The position numbers and the translations under genes are program-made. Source: CAYURR01 sp964446745 (GTDB lineage: Bacteria; Bacillota; Clostridia; Lachnospirales; WQUN01). Taken from it: 60,506 bases of DNA. Below are positions 8,341 through 17,334 of this stretch, piece after piece (the first letter of the stretch is position 1; each line of letters begins with the position of its first letter). The notes beneath the pieces were generated by a model. The model worked only from the letters and a program-made list of their open reading frames with translations. It did not search any database and had not been told where the DNA came from. The stretch is taken from assembly GCA_964446745.1 (NCBI GenBank), contig CAYURR010000002.1, forward strand, positions 1-60,506. The letters run 5' to 3'.

Positions 8341-9397
8341 GCCCGTCCTCCCTTGTCTTACGCACTGCGTCCAGTTTCGATTGAAAGGTTACATAATGAG
8401 GAAGCTTTAGATGCGAGATAAAACCATTCATTTCAAGACTGTCTCCATGCATAAGCACAAACTCCTCGTTCTGCGCCGGATACGGTCCCCCCTGATCCAA
8501 TTCCCTGTCTATAACAGCCATCGCAATGGCTTTATTTTCATTTCTACCGAATACCGCACCGTATCCCGCGGCCAATTTTAGTTTGTCCTTGTCATCCGCT
8601 TCATTGAAGCATTCAACCTCGGTCATAAGTACTTCACCAATGTAAATGCTCTCGTTTGTATCCAGCGGGTAGGACACGCAAAGCTCTACATATCCGCAAC
8701 GCAGCTCGCCAACGGTCGGGTGAACCTGACCAAATCCGCGCAGCGCCGAATACGCAAGCCCTGAAATAAAGCCCGTGTCGGCGCGTGAAAGGGTTTGCAG
8801 CCTTGCGCTGCGTTCCGTCGGGAACTCTAACATATTGACCGTAATATCGTGTGGTTTAGTGTCATCGACCGGATAGTTATCCATCAATCCCTCTTTTTTC
8901 AACTCATCGGATACGCGAGGACACGGCGTTACTGCTTCGGGCTGTTCGTCATCAAGCTTTGCTTGAATGGCGTTATATATTTCCACGGAGCTTTCCTTAT
9001 CTATATCGAAGTTTATAAGTCTGTGTGTATAGTCGTATGTGGCACCTAAAATCTGACCACCCAAGATATCCTTAAACGCGGCCGATATACGGCGCACCAC
9101 ACGCATTTCACCGGCATTGACCGTCTCGGTGTAGTAGTTTCGTGTCAGTGTAGAACGATATGCCCTAAGCAAGAACACGGCTTCCTCAACCGAGCCTTCG
9201 CATTGTTTGAGGGCGAGTGCCGCGTAGGTTTTTGAATACAAACCCGCCTCACTCATTACACGATCCACCAGCAACGATAGCTTGCTTTCTATAGCTTCTG
9301 TTTCGATATCCTTGTCCGTACCGCTTCTATAAAAATCCAACAGCCTGATGCTTTCCTCTATAGCTTCCTTACCACCGGATACGGCTACATACGCCAT
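8333..9397 (-). CDS. phnI: C-P lyase core subunit PhnI
   Basis: A 354-residue protein matching PhnI along its length, from MAYVAVSGGKEAIEES to the HGDSLEMNGFISHLKLPHYV segment near the C terminus. PhnI catalyses transfer of phosphonate onto the ribose C1 of ATP, displacing adenine, with help from PhnG, PhnH and PhnL. The sequence SGLAYSALRGFGQVHPTVGELR is a recognisable PhnI block (about residues 235-256). It begins one base after the phnH stop, with GGAGG eight bases before the ATG, and overlaps phnJ. It forms the cytoplasmic PhnGHIJ core with its neighbours. Confidence 0.95.
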   Translation of the reverse strand: MAYVAVSGGKEAIEESIRLLDFYRSGTDKDIETEAIESKLSLLVDRVMSEAGLYSKTYAALALKQCEGSVEEAVFLLRAYRSTLTRNYYTETVNAGEMRVVRRISAAFKDILGGQILGATYDYTHRLINFDIDKESSVEIYNAIQAKLDDEQPEAVTPCPRVSDELKKEGLMDNYPVDDTKPHDITVNMLEFPTERSARLQTLSRADTGFISGLAYSALRGFGQVHPTVGELRCGYVELCVSYPLDTNESIYIGEVLMTEVECFNEADDKDKLKLAAGYGAVFGRNENKAIAMAVIDRELDQGGPYPAQNEEFVLMHGDSLEMNGFISHLKLPHYVTFQSKLDAVRKTREDGHE

Positions 9398-9982
9398 CTA
9401 CTGCACCTCCCAGCGTGTTGTCCTGGGTACGGCAAAAAAATCACCGTTTTCGGACACAAAGAATAAATCGATACCCTGCGGATATTCATAATGCTGTTTA
9501 TCACGCAGACGCAAAGCCGTCATGACCGTTTCGCTGACACTCACCTGCTGACTCCCGTCGATACCGGGCCCTACGAATACCAAGTCGCAATCTGCAAGGT
9601 CCTCATTTTGTATGATCAGCGTTGCGCTTTTATGAGGATTAGCCAATGTACCGCATTTTGCAATTCCGATGAGATCTTGGATATACTCTTTGTCTTCTAT
9701 AAATATGTAGTCTGCCGCCTCCGGGCTTTCAATCGATGCTAAGGTCAGTAATGTGATATCCCGAGACAGCTTTAGGTTGTCGTTAGCATAGAAGCTGACT
9801 TCACTATCCAGCAGGGTTATTGCCAAAGCCAAAAAATCAGGGTTTGCACCAAATAGCTTTGCAGCATACTGATGTATATTCACTATTTTAGTCGGATTGG
9901 ATACAGCCTCTAATACAAGCCTGTATACCGCTTGGCCGTCATATACCTCGTCAAAGCTATGCTTTTTTGAAAGAACTGACAT
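9398..9982 (-). CDS. phnH: C-P lyase core subunit PhnH
   Basis: A 194-residue PhnH. The N-terminal KHSFDEVYDGQAVYRLVLEA is the family's diagnostic opening (HxFDxVYDxQxxFR), and CGTLANPHKSATLI and the C-terminal GIDLFFVSENGDFFAVPRTTR agree with it. PhnH is a non-catalytic core subunit with a PLP-transferase-like fold. A start at 10012 is also open, but the ATG at 9982 follows GGGAGG by eight or nine bases and gives a normal length. The gene overlaps the end of phnG by 26 bases, so the two are translationally coupled. Confidence 0.93.
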   Translation of the reverse strand: MSVLSKKHSFDEVYDGQAVYRLVLEAVSNPTKIVNIHQYAAKLFGANPDFLALAITLLDSEVSFYANDNLKLSRDITLLTLASIESPEAADYIFIEDKEYIQDLIGIAKCGTLANPHKSATLIIQNEDLADCDLVFVGPGIDGSQQVSVSETVMTALRLRDKQHYEYPQGIDLFFVSENGDFFAVPRTTRWEVQ

Positions 9983-10406
9983 CGTTTGGTGCCTCCCGGT
10001 CCATAGATACAAAATTTACCATGGTTTTTAGATGCATGGCATTTTCGCGCATAACGCGGTCGTTTTGTGCACTTTCCATTGTGTTGAGTTTATCTATTCC
10101 TTCGAAAACCCCTTTATTTACAGCGGCATCGATAATTGCGATATCCATGGTTTTTACTGTATCGTCGCCCATGGTAACGGCAACACCCTTTTCCCCGCCG
10201 AGCTCCACTACCGCCTCGCAGACTATTACCTCACCGATATAGAACAAGCTCTGCTTGACTGGCTCGCGCATTTTTATCATCGCCAGGGTTTTACCCGGTT
10301 CCTTTATTACAATCACATCATAGCGAGCCTTCAAATCCGCCGCCAGTTCCGCAACTTCCTCTCGGCTCGCATTTGCCAAAATCTTAAACATCCTCTTTTT
10401 TTCCAT
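9957..10406 (-). CDS. phnG: C-P lyase core subunit PhnG
   Basis: A 149-residue protein of the size and layout of PhnG. It starts KRMFKILANASREEVAEL and contains REPVKQSLFYIGEVIVCEAVVEL, which matches the PhnG pattern around F-x-L-GE-x-L-VT/CEA. PhnG is a core subunit that, with PhnH, PhnI and PhnL, supports the nucleosidase step of phosphonate activation. It lies three bases after the second phnE gene, with a GAGGG-type ribosome site upstream. The order G-H-I-J-K continues as in enterobacteria. Confidence 0.92.
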   Translation of the reverse strand: MEKKRMFKILANASREEVAELAADLKARYDVIVIKEPGKTLAMIKMREPVKQSLFYIGEVIVCEAVVELGGEKGVAVTMGDDTVKTMDIAIIDAAVNKGVFEGIDKLNTMESAQNDRVMRENAMHLKTMVNFVSMDREAPNDVSSFKKA

Positions 10407-10409
10407 GTA

Positions 10410-11279
10410 CTATCTCACCCTCGACTTGACTCGCGTCGAAATCATCTCAAGTCCGATAACCGCGATCACTATAATATATGTAATATAACCGAGCTCACGC
10501 AGATCGAAATAAAAGCTGCCGGCCATAAAAAGGTCATAGCCGATCCCTCCGGCTCCCGCAGCTGCACCCATGGCGATCGCGTTTGTAAAGTTGATTTCAA
10601 ACCTTAGGAATGTCCATGCGGTCATATAGCTGATCGACGAGGGTAATATGGCTTGAAAAACGATCTGCCAAAAGTTTGCACCGCTGGCTTTTAATGCTTC
10701 GATGGTTCCGTTATCCATTTCTTCAATGGACTCCGAATAGGCCTTGATTAAATAGGCGACGCTGTGAAAGGTTAGCCCTGCTACCGCTGCCACACTGCCC
10801 AACCCCGCCGCAACAGTAAAGATAAGAACCCACAATATGGTCGGAACCGCTCTGATAAAGGCCACGACACTCTTTACAATATTAGCTGTTATGGGGTTTG
10901 AGATGTTTTTTGCGCATAACAGAGCACCGAATAACGCAATGATTGCTCCCAAAATGGTTGAGAGTACCCCGAGTGAAAAGGTCACGAGCAACTGGTGCAT
11001 AGCCCCGATAAAGGTGTTGTATGTCAAATGCGGCTGCCCGAACAGCACCTTTATATTGCCGAGAGTACCCGTTACTGCTTCGACAAGGTTTATGTTCTTA
11101 TAATCAAAGGTCGCAAAGCCCAATACCGTAAGCCCCAGTAAAACCATGATGGTGATATTGATTACAACATTGCCGGTGCTCCTTGCACCGATCTTTATTT
11201 TCCCTTTGCGTGTTCTTTTGATGTGCTTGTGTATGTCCAATTGCATCTGCACAGGGGGCGTTAACACCAGTTCACTCAT
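10410..11279 (-). CDS. phnE: Phosphonate ABC transporter permease (second PhnE)
   Basis: A 289-residue inner-membrane permease with a cytosolic N-terminal stretch of about 45 residues, then about six hydrophobic segments. The EAA loop (SIEEMDNGTIEALKASGANFWQIV) docks to the ATPase and is clear in the C-terminal half. It belongs to the PhnE family of phosphonate/phosphite/phosphate importers. Its ATG shares one base with the stop of the upstream phnE (TAATG), so the two permeases are translationally coupled and probably form a heterodimer. phnG follows three bases downstream. Confidence 0.93.
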   Translation of the reverse strand: MSELVLTPPVQMQLDIHKHIKRTRKGKIKIGARSTGNVVINITIMVLLGLTVLGFATFDYKNINLVEAVTGTLGNIKVLFGQPHLTYNTFIGAMHQLLVTFSLGVLSTILGAIIALFGALLCAKNISNPITANIVKSVVAFIRAVPTILWVLIFTVAAGLGSVAAVAGLTFHSVAYLIKAYSESIEEMDNGTIEALKASGANFWQIVFQAILPSSISYMTAWTFLRFEINFTNAIAMGAAAGAGGIGYDLFMAGSFYFDLRELGYITYIIVIAVIGLEMISTRVKSRVR

Positions 11280-12061
11280 TACATAATCACCTTTCTGATT
11301 TGGTTTGAGATCATCTCTATAGCTATAACCAGCAGCACAATGGATATGACTACAAGACTTGCCGCACCATAATCCAATCTCTTGTAGTACAAATCAAACA
11401 GATATCCTATACCCGTCGCCGTCAGCACACCTATCAATGTCGAGGAGCGGATATTGGTTTCTATCATAAACAATACCCATGTGACTATCTCCGATAACGC
11501 AGACGGGATGATACCCTGAAAAACCGTCTGCATATAGGTTGTGCCTGTGGCATGCAGGGCTTCGACGCAGTTTGCGCTGACCTCGTCAATTGTTTCTATA
11601 AATGTGCGTGTAAGCATACCGAAGGTAGCAAAGAACAGTGCAAAAAATCCGGTCAGTACATTCTGGCCAAACGAGAACAGTAACAGCATCGCCCACACTA
11701 CGTCGGGAACATTTCTGAAAAAGGCGGCGATAATCCTGACTGTCCTGCTGACGAACGGGTTTATCTTCGTGATCCTTGTGCCCAGTAGGCTGAAGAAAAA
11801 CGCGCATATGGCCGCGCACACCGTCACAGCCACAGACAGCATGGCTGTTTCGGTGAGCTTTCTCAAAATATTGGGTAGCCTGGCCCAAGATTTTTCGTTA
11901 GGCACGAGGTTTGCAGCTATCCATTTTACTGCTTTTGGCACGGACTCTATGCCGCTGATTACGTTGTAATTAGTTACGAACGCGGACAGACAGAAAAGCG
12001 CCAGCAAGCACAAAAAAGTCAATGTGAACGTAAGCTTTCGTTTAGCAAATACAGCATCCAT
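11279..12061 (-). CDS. phnE: Phosphonate ABC transporter permease (first PhnE)
   Basis: A 260-residue permease with an N-terminal membrane anchor (about residues 10-30) and further membrane segments. The EAA loop reads TIDEVSANCVEALHATGTTYMQTVFQ in two conserved parts around residues 160-185. It is paralogous to the next gene; duplicated PhnE subunits are common in Gram-positive phosphonate importers. It lies five bases after the phnC stop, with an AGGGTG ribosome site. With PhnC (ATPase) and PhnD (lipoprotein) it completes the importer. Confidence 0.93.
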   Translation of the reverse strand: MDAVFAKRKLTFTLTFLCLLALFCLSAFVTNYNVISGIESVPKAVKWIAANLVPNEKSWARLPNILRKLTETAMLSVAVTVCAAICAFFFSLLGTRITKINPFVSRTVRIIAAFFRNVPDVVWAMLLLFSFGQNVLTGFFALFFATFGMLTRTFIETIDEVSANCVEALHATGTTYMQTVFQGIIPSALSEIVTWVLFMIETNIRSSTLIGVLTATGIGYLFDLYYKRLDYGAASLVVISIVLLVIAIEMISNQIRKVIM

Positions 12062-12065
12062 ATTT

Positions 12066-12836
12066 TCACCCTACATCCGTGATCAAATCACCTTCGCTGG
12101 ACTGATAAATCTCATATATCGTGGCTTTGGTCAGTTCCTCGGGCGGGCCGTCGTAGATGATCCGTCCGGAGGTAATGCCTATGATGCGCTTTGAGTATTT
12201 CATGGCTACATCTACTTGATGGAGGTTTAACACGCAGGTTATTTTCATCGTCTTATTGATATCGCTCAGGTGGTCCATTATGACCTTTGACGAGCTTGGA
12301 TCCAGAGAGGCTATCGGTTCGTCACAGAGTATCAGACGCGGCTGCTGCATAATGGAGCGCGCTATACCAACCCGTTGCTTTTGACCACCCGACAACTCGT
12401 CGCATCGCTTGTATGCCTGTTCGGTCAATCCCAACTTGGCCAGTATATTAAACGCATCTTCCTTTTCCTTTTCCGAGTAGTGCCCGATGACGCCTCCGAA
12501 TGTAGACTTGTGTCCGAGACGCCCGTGCAAAACATTTTCGATGACGCTGAGCCTGTCTACGAGATTGTAGTGTTGAAAGATCATGCCCGTTTTTGTGCGA
12601 ACACTGCGCAATTCTTTCTTGTCTACCTTTGTGATATCCTGCCCATCAAACATGATAACCCCCTGCGTTACATCCACAAGTCTGTTGATGCAACGCAGAA
12701 TGGTTGACTTTCCGGAGCCTGACGGCCCTATGATGGACACGAACTCACCCTCGTCTATGCTAAACGAAATATCCGTAAGCGCTTTTGTGACGTTGTTATA
12801 TATTTTGCTTACGTGTTTAAATTCAAGGATGGGCAT
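12066..12836 (-). CDS. phnC: Phosphonate ABC transporter ATP-binding protein
   Basis: A 256-residue ATPase with Walker A GPSGSGKST, Q-loop MIFQHYNLVDRLSVIENV, signature LSGGQKQRVGIARS, Walker B LILCDEPIASLDP and switch NLHQVDVA. The QHYNLVDRLSVIENVL block and NLHQV are typical of PhnC. It powers uptake through the two PhnE permeases. It lies 18 bp downstream of phnD and uses a GAGG ribosome site. Substrate range (phosphonates, phosphite or phosphate) cannot be set from the ATPase; the C-P lyase genes downstream argue for phosphonates. Confidence 0.95.
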   Translation of the reverse strand: MPILEFKHVSKIYNNVTKALTDISFSIDEGEFVSIIGPSGSGKSTILRCINRLVDVTQGVIMFDGQDITKVDKKELRSVRTKTGMIFQHYNLVDRLSVIENVLHGRLGHKSTFGGVIGHYSEKEKEDAFNILAKLGLTEQAYKRCDELSGGQKQRVGIARSIMQQPRLILCDEPIASLDPSSSKVIMDHLSDINKTMKITCVLNLHQVDVAMKYSKRIIGITSGRIIYDGPPEELTKATIYEIYQSSEGDLITDVG

Positions 12837-12854
12837 GTGCTTACCTCATTTCAA

Positions 12855-14027
12855 TTAATTCTCGGTCATTTCGCGAATGGGGTTATACCAACTGTCATCG
12901 ACAGCTACTACGCATTCCTTATCGGTTTTTTTGAACATTCCGACGTAACCCGAGTCCTTTACTACAAAAATCTGTGGATTATTTGTGACCTCGTCACTCA
13001 TAAATGTTTCGCGTATCTTCTGGAGCTCATCGTCACTCATATTCTGAGGATTGTATGCAAACGGGCCATTTAAAACAGGTGTTGACTGGATGATCACAAA
13101 CTCCTTGCCTGTAACTGTATCAAACGGCGCGGAAGCATCTGCCTTTATGGCATATACAGCTCCCACCTTATTCTCCTGGCCATCCTTTACATCGGCATAC
13201 GGCGCCATTTCCGTATCGCAGAACGCAGCCACATCCGCTTTACCGCTTACGAGATTAAATGCCGAACCCTGATGTGAACCGCCGAACAAGACCTCTGAGA
13301 AGAATGCCTTGGAACCGCCCTCGATCATGTCATCAACATTAATATCCTTCCATTTGTCTGTCTTCTTGAAAAATTCTAAGATATTTGTAGTGGGCACCTT
13401 AAATCCGGATGTCGAACTATTGGAAACAAAAGACATCTTCTTGCCCTCGATATTGGCTATAGAATATTTGTCCCCGTCTTTATAAGCGTCCTCTTCTCCT
13501 TTGTTGACAGCGAGCCAGCTGTAGTATATTGCGTCATCCAGCGTACCCGACGGGCCGGAGTTTACAAACAACGGGTTTACTTCTGGGTTCTTATTCTTTG
13601 CTTCTATGTAACCGGATGCGCCCATAAAGCAGATATCAGCAGCACCGCCTGCGAGGGACTCGATAGCGATAGCATAGTCCGTTGTGAGCTTGTGCTCGAC
13701 CTTGCGGTTTGTGGCCTGCTCGATCAGGCGAGCAAACTCATCGCGTGCGCCCTGATAATCAGATGCGGATTCATTGGGATACCAAACGATCGTAATGGGC
13801 TTTGTGTTTGCCGGTGTACTCTCAGGAGTTTGTTCAGCCGTAGGTTCCGGCGTGCTCTCAGGTGTAGGTGCCGGGGTGCCCTGTGAAGAGGCGTTTGTGT
13901 TGCTTTGCGCTTGGGCATTGCTGGCCGGAGCGCTGGGTTTGCTCTGCGCACATGCGGTAAAACCAACGGCCATTACCGATGCGAGCAGCATTGCCGAGAC
14001 CTTTCTCAAAATCCTATTGCTCTTCAT
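12855..14027 (-). CDS. phnD: Phosphonate-binding lipoprotein
   Basis: A 390-residue substrate-binding protein of the phosphate/phosphite/phosphonate group. It has a signal peptide ending in a lipobox (VGFTACAQS), then a Pro/Thr/Ser/Glu-rich spacer (about residues 30-75), then the binding domain starting at KPITIVWYPNE. The motif DICFMGASGYIEA, the SNSSTSGFKVPTTNIL block and AFNLVSGKADVAAFCDTE are family hallmarks. It is anchored to the outer face of the membrane and delivers ligand to PhnE. It is the first gene of the phn operon, with AAAGGAG before its ATG and a PhoB-type promoter upstream. The low-complexity spacer is a flexible tether. Confidence 0.94.
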   Translation of the reverse strand: MKSNRILRKVSAMLLASVMAVGFTACAQSKPSAPASNAQAQSNTNASSQGTPAPTPESTPEPTAEQTPESTPANTKPITIVWYPNESASDYQGARDEFARLIEQATNRKVEHKLTTDYAIAIESLAGGAADICFMGASGYIEAKNKNPEVNPLFVNSGPSGTLDDAIYYSWLAVNKGEEDAYKDGDKYSIANIEGKKMSFVSNSSTSGFKVPTTNILEFFKKTDKWKDINVDDMIEGGSKAFFSEVLFGGSHQGSAFNLVSGKADVAAFCDTEMAPYADVKDGQENKVGAVYAIKADASAPFDTVTGKEFVIIQSTPVLNGPFAYNPQNMSDDELQKIRETFMSDEVTNNPQIFVVKDSGYVGMFKKTDKECVVAVDDSWYNPIREMTEN

Positions 14028-14048
14028 AACATATCTCCTTTAATAAAA

Positions 14049-14084
14049 AATGGTTTTGCCAGCATTTCCGCCGACAAAACCATT
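14049..14084 (-). terminator. Intrinsic terminator overlapping the phn promoter
   Basis: On the minus strand, arms at 14084-14070 and 14063-14049 pair over 15 bp (two G-T wobbles) around a six-base loop, followed directly by a run of T. The 5-prime end of the left arm lies inside the TATAAT of the phnD promoter. It should stop transcripts arriving from ugpB. A transcript begun at the phnD promoter, expected near 14075, would lack most of the left arm and so should escape. Confidence 0.8.
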
Positions 14085-14148
14085 ATAAGAATACTTATGT
14101 AAAATCTAATACCAAATACAAGTAAATTGTTTGTAATCGTTATGTAAA
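14082..14148 (-). promoter_or_regulatory. Pho box and -10 of the phn operon
   Basis: Five consecutive 11-bp units on the minus strand at 14148-14138, 14137-14127, 14126-14116, 14115-14105 and 14104-14094. They begin TTTACA, ATTACA, TTTACT, TTGGTA and TTTTACA. A perfect TATAAT lies at 14087-14082, six bases after unit 5 and 61 bases from the first base of unit 1. This is the Gram-positive Pho-box layout, with direct repeats replacing a -35. It would make phnD onward dependent on the phosphorylated PhoB-type regulator. Confidence 0.85.
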
Positions 14149-14163
14149 TATTATGCGTTCTTT

Positions 14164-15573
14164 CTATTTCACTTTATCCAATTCCTTCTGCGCGCGAGCG
14201 TTTGCTTCGTCTAAAGTCGCCTGAACGGGCGCGTTCTCTACTTGGATTTTCTCTACCGCCTCACCAATGATAGTAAATATTGCACCACCGGTAGGATCGA
14301 TAAATGCCGGAGCACCACTCTGATCCACCTGCTTTAAAGGTACATCAGCGCCGGGGCTGGTTTTAAGGAACTCTTTATATATATCCAGCTCCAAAACGGA
14401 TTTCCTGACAGGTATGTATCCGGTTGCTATTGCAAATTTGGCTGTGTTTTCCGTTCGAAGTGCGTATTCGACGAAATCAACCGCGCCTTGTGTATATGCT
14501 GCGTCTTTATCTGTTTTTGGTAAATAGTACAGCAGCGAGCTATAGTATGGACGCGGTGCATTTCCCTTCCAACCGGGCTGAGGCGCTACGCCAAATTCAT
14601 TTTTTACACCGTTGTTTATTACCTCAGTTATAGCATCCCTTGCAATGACAAAGTCACCCGGCGATCCTGTATAACCTAACGACTTACCATATACCCAGTC
14701 GTCCATGGTCTTGTACCAATATTCCCAACCTTGTCCGCCCGTGTGAATAGACATGATTTTATCTTCATGTATCCATTTACGAAAACTGTCCAATACATCA
14801 ACCCATGGCTCGGTATTGATTGTTACAGTCTGTCCGTCATCAGAAACAATGCGACCGCCCGCGCTGTTTATGGCATCGATCATATTACCTGATCCGGACA
14901 TCGGCTCCCATACGAATTCAATCTTGTTATTGCCTGTATTTATTCCTATTACGTCATTGGACATCCCTACCAAGCTTTGCCAGCTCTTTAAATCCTCTTC
15001 CGTTTTTCCGGCTTCGGCCAATACCTTTTTGTTATAGTATAGGATCTGAGATGTAGCATAGGCTGGTGCAAAGACCATCTCACCGTTTATCGTTACATAG
15101 TTTTTAAGTCCACCCAGAATATCTTCTTTGTCAAAATCAGCAGAAAGGTGTTTTTCAAACGGTTCTACTAAGCCCTTGGCATGAAACATAAATCCGCTGC
15201 CTCCGGCAACCAAGTTCGGCGCAACCTTTGATGCAAATGCCGCTTGCAGCTTTGTATCTATTTCCGAGTAGCTGCCCAACGTGACTTCCTTAACCTCATA
15301 ACGTTCGTTGCTATTGTTAAACTCTTCAATGGTTGCCTTCATTTGATTGCCCAGGTCACCGCCTAACGCATGCCAAAACTCAATCTCTTTCTTGTCCTGA
15401 GTTTGATTTGCGGGTGTATCTGTTGCGGTGGTTTCTGCTGCGGGCGTTTCTGTTGCGGGCGTTTGTGCAGTCGCGGGCGTTTTTGCTGTTGTATTACCTG
15501 CACATCCCATTAGTAGTAACCCGCTTAGAACAACAGAAATAATCCTCGATGACTTGCTTAAATTGAACTTCAT
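14164..15573 (-). CDS. ugpB: Extracellular solute-binding lipoprotein, UgpB-like
   Basis: A 469-residue family 1 solute-binding protein. It has a signal peptide with lipobox LLMGCAGN, an Ala/Thr/Pro-rich tether made of repeats of TPAT/TPAA type (about residues 30-60), and a binding domain opening IEFWHALGGDLGNQM. The WHALGG start, the GSGFMFHAKGLVEP block and KLQAAFASKVAPNLV are like UgpB, the sn-glycerol-3-phosphate binder. The ATG at 15573 is seven bases after GGAGG; a TTG six bases upstream is less likely. It is third in a Pho-box-controlled operon after ugpA and ugpE, which supports a phosphorylated substrate. A sugar cannot be excluded from sequence alone. Confidence 0.8.
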   Translation of the reverse strand: MKFNLSKSSRIISVVLSGLLLMGCAGNTTAKTPATAQTPATETPAAETTATDTPANQTQDKKEIEFWHALGGDLGNQMKATIEEFNNSNERYEVKEVTLGSYSEIDTKLQAAFASKVAPNLVAGGSGFMFHAKGLVEPFEKHLSADFDKEDILGGLKNYVTINGEMVFAPAYATSQILYYNKKVLAEAGKTEEDLKSWQSLVGMSNDVIGINTGNNKIEFVWEPMSGSGNMIDAINSAGGRIVSDDGQTVTINTEPWVDVLDSFRKWIHEDKIMSIHTGGQGWEYWYKTMDDWVYGKSLGYTGSPGDFVIARDAITEVINNGVKNEFGVAPQPGWKGNAPRPYYSSLLYYLPKTDKDAAYTQGAVDFVEYALRTENTAKFAIATGYIPVRKSVLELDIYKEFLKTSPGADVPLKQVDQSGAPAFIDPTGGAIFTIIGEAVEKIQVENAPVQATLDEANARAQKELDKVK

Positions 15574-15610
15574 TCCCAATCCTCCATAGTTGATTTAATT
15601 TATGTTTGAA

Positions 15611-16444
15611 TCACTTGATGCCACTATCACCGGCGATGCCTGTAATAAAGTGCTTATGCGCAATGATTAATACCACGATAACAGGGAAGACGGTAAGCGC
15701 ATTTGCTGTCATTATCTCAGACCAGTTCATGCCGTAGGCCCCTTCGGTAATAAAAAAGCGCCGCAGACCTTGAGATATTAAAAAGTTCTTATCGGACTTT
15801 AAAATTATTGTGGGCCACATATAATTATTGTACATGTAGATGAAATACAGTAACCCACAGGAGAAATAAGCCGACTTAGTCATTGGTATTACTATATTTT
15901 TAATAATAGAGAAATGCCCTGCTCCATCGATTTTTGCCGCTTCTATGTAGTCCATGCTTATCTTTTTCATGTTCTGTCTCAAATAAAATACAGTAAAGAC
16001 ACTGGTTAGACACGAAAATACTAAGCCTGCTAGCGAATCCCCCAACCCAGCCATTACCAATATTTTAAATGATGGGATATATGTAACAGAGGATGGCAGC
16101 ATGTATGTCAGCATAACAATAGCAAATAAGACCTTTGTAAATTTGTTTTCAAAAAACACGATTGCATATGAAAACAAGGTACTGATGATCAGCAATACTA
16201 CCGTACCGATGATAGCTACATAAAAGCTGTTTGCCATATACGGATATATCTGCAGATTTTGTATTTTTCCCCATAGCTCAACTAAATTGAATTCATTGGG
16301 TAAAATCTTGTCCGGCGTATGGAATATTTCATTGTTTGTTTTAAACATACCAAAGATCATCCACAAAAACGGAAACCCAAAGACAAACGCAAATATAGTG
16401 GTAAACAAGACCTTTACATACCCAAGTATCCTACTCTGTGTCAT
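15611..16444 (-). CDS. ugpE: ABC transporter permease, UgpE-like
   Basis: A 277-residue permease of the MalG/UgpE group with six predicted membrane segments. The EAA loop EAAKIDGAGHFSIIKNIVIP is at about residue 180. The preferred ATG at 16444 follows AAGGAGGTG by a short spacer; an upstream in-frame start at 16468 would overlap the end of ugpA. UgpE pairs with UgpA to form the channel. The order A-E-B with no ATPase gene means the importer must borrow a UgpC/MsmK-type ATPase from elsewhere. The usual length for the family (about 280) agrees. Confidence 0.88.
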   Translation of the reverse strand: MTQSRILGYVKVLFTTIFAFVFGFPFLWMIFGMFKTNNEIFHTPDKILPNEFNLVELWGKIQNLQIYPYMANSFYVAIIGTVVLLIISTLFSYAIVFFENKFTKVLFAIVMLTYMLPSSVTYIPSFKILVMAGLGDSLAGLVFSCLTSVFTVFYLRQNMKKISMDYIEAAKIDGAGHFSIIKNIVIPMTKSAYFSCGLLYFIYMYNNYMWPTIILKSDKNFLISQGLRRFFITEGAYGMNWSEIMTANALTVFPVIVVLIIAHKHFITGIAGDSGIK

Positions 16445-16464
16445 AAAACACCTCCTTATCTTAA

Positions 16465-17334
16465 TCAATTGTAAACAACGGTTCTTTTACTGATTTGTGT
16501 AGTCAGGATAGATAAACCTACAATCAAAACCAAAATTATGATAGCGATACTGCTCGCATATCCCACATTGAAGTTTTGGAACGCCCTTTGATAATACAAA
16601 AACAGTAAAGTGGTTGTATTACGGCCTCCGCCGGTCATGATCGAGATCTGATCGTAGACTTGAATCGTGTCAATGATGCTGACGATAACCAAGAAAAAGG
16701 TTGTAGGTGATATCAATGGCAGCGTGATCTTGGTCAGCTTTGTAAAAAATCCCGCACCGTCTAAATCCGCAGCCTCATACACAGACTGGGGCACCTTTTC
16801 CAAAGCCCCCACAAAGAAGATTGTGTACCAGCCTACACTCTTCCATATGGTAAAGATAATAATAGCCGTCATTGCATATTTACTGTCGTTTAGCCATGCG
16901 ATCGAAGGCAATCCAAAGAATTTCAACACGAGATTAAACAAGCCGTCATCAGGCTTGTACAACCATGACCAGATCATGGACAGCGCCACTGTTGGGGTCA
17001 CATACGGGCTGAATATTATCATCTGGTATATACCGCTGCCTCTGAATCCGTTTTTAAACAATAACGAAAGTCCAAAGCTAATAGTAATAACGCCTATACA
17101 AGTAAAAAGCGAAAACCGTATCGTATTAAAGAGGGCATTATAAAACACCGAATCGCTTAAGATATCAGTGTAATTATCTAAACCGATAAAATTTTTAGCT
17201 GTCAGCGGTGATAAAAAATCCCAATCATTTAAACTGATGTAAAACGCCGAGATTAACGGTATAATATAAAACACTACTAACAATGCAAAAAAGGGCAAAA
17301 TAAACATAATACATGTCAAATTATTTTTTTTCAT
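16465..17334 (-). CDS. ugpA: ABC transporter permease, UgpA-like
   Basis: A 289-residue MalF/UgpA-type permease with six membrane segments. The EAA loop reads EAADLDGAGFFTKLTKITLP at about residue 195. It is the first large gene of the ugp operon. Its ATG has only a weak GGTGG ribosome site, but it overlaps (ATGA) the stop of an eight-codon reading frame that has an excellent GGAGG site, so its translation is probably coupled to that leader. No in-frame upstream start is available, because a TGA precedes it. A five-unit Pho box lies 55-120 bases upstream. Confidence 0.88.
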   Translation of the reverse strand: MKKNNLTCIMFILPFFALLVVFYIIPLISAFYISLNDWDFLSPLTAKNFIGLDNYTDILSDSVFYNALFNTIRFSLFTCIGVITISFGLSLLFKNGFRGSGIYQMIIFSPYVTPTVALSMIWSWLYKPDDGLFNLVLKFFGLPSIAWLNDSKYAMTAIIIFTIWKSVGWYTIFFVGALEKVPQSVYEAADLDGAGFFTKLTKITLPLISPTTFFLVIVSIIDTIQVYDQISIMTGGGRNTTTLLFLYYQRAFQNFNVGYASSIAIIILVLIVGLSILTTQISKRTVVYN

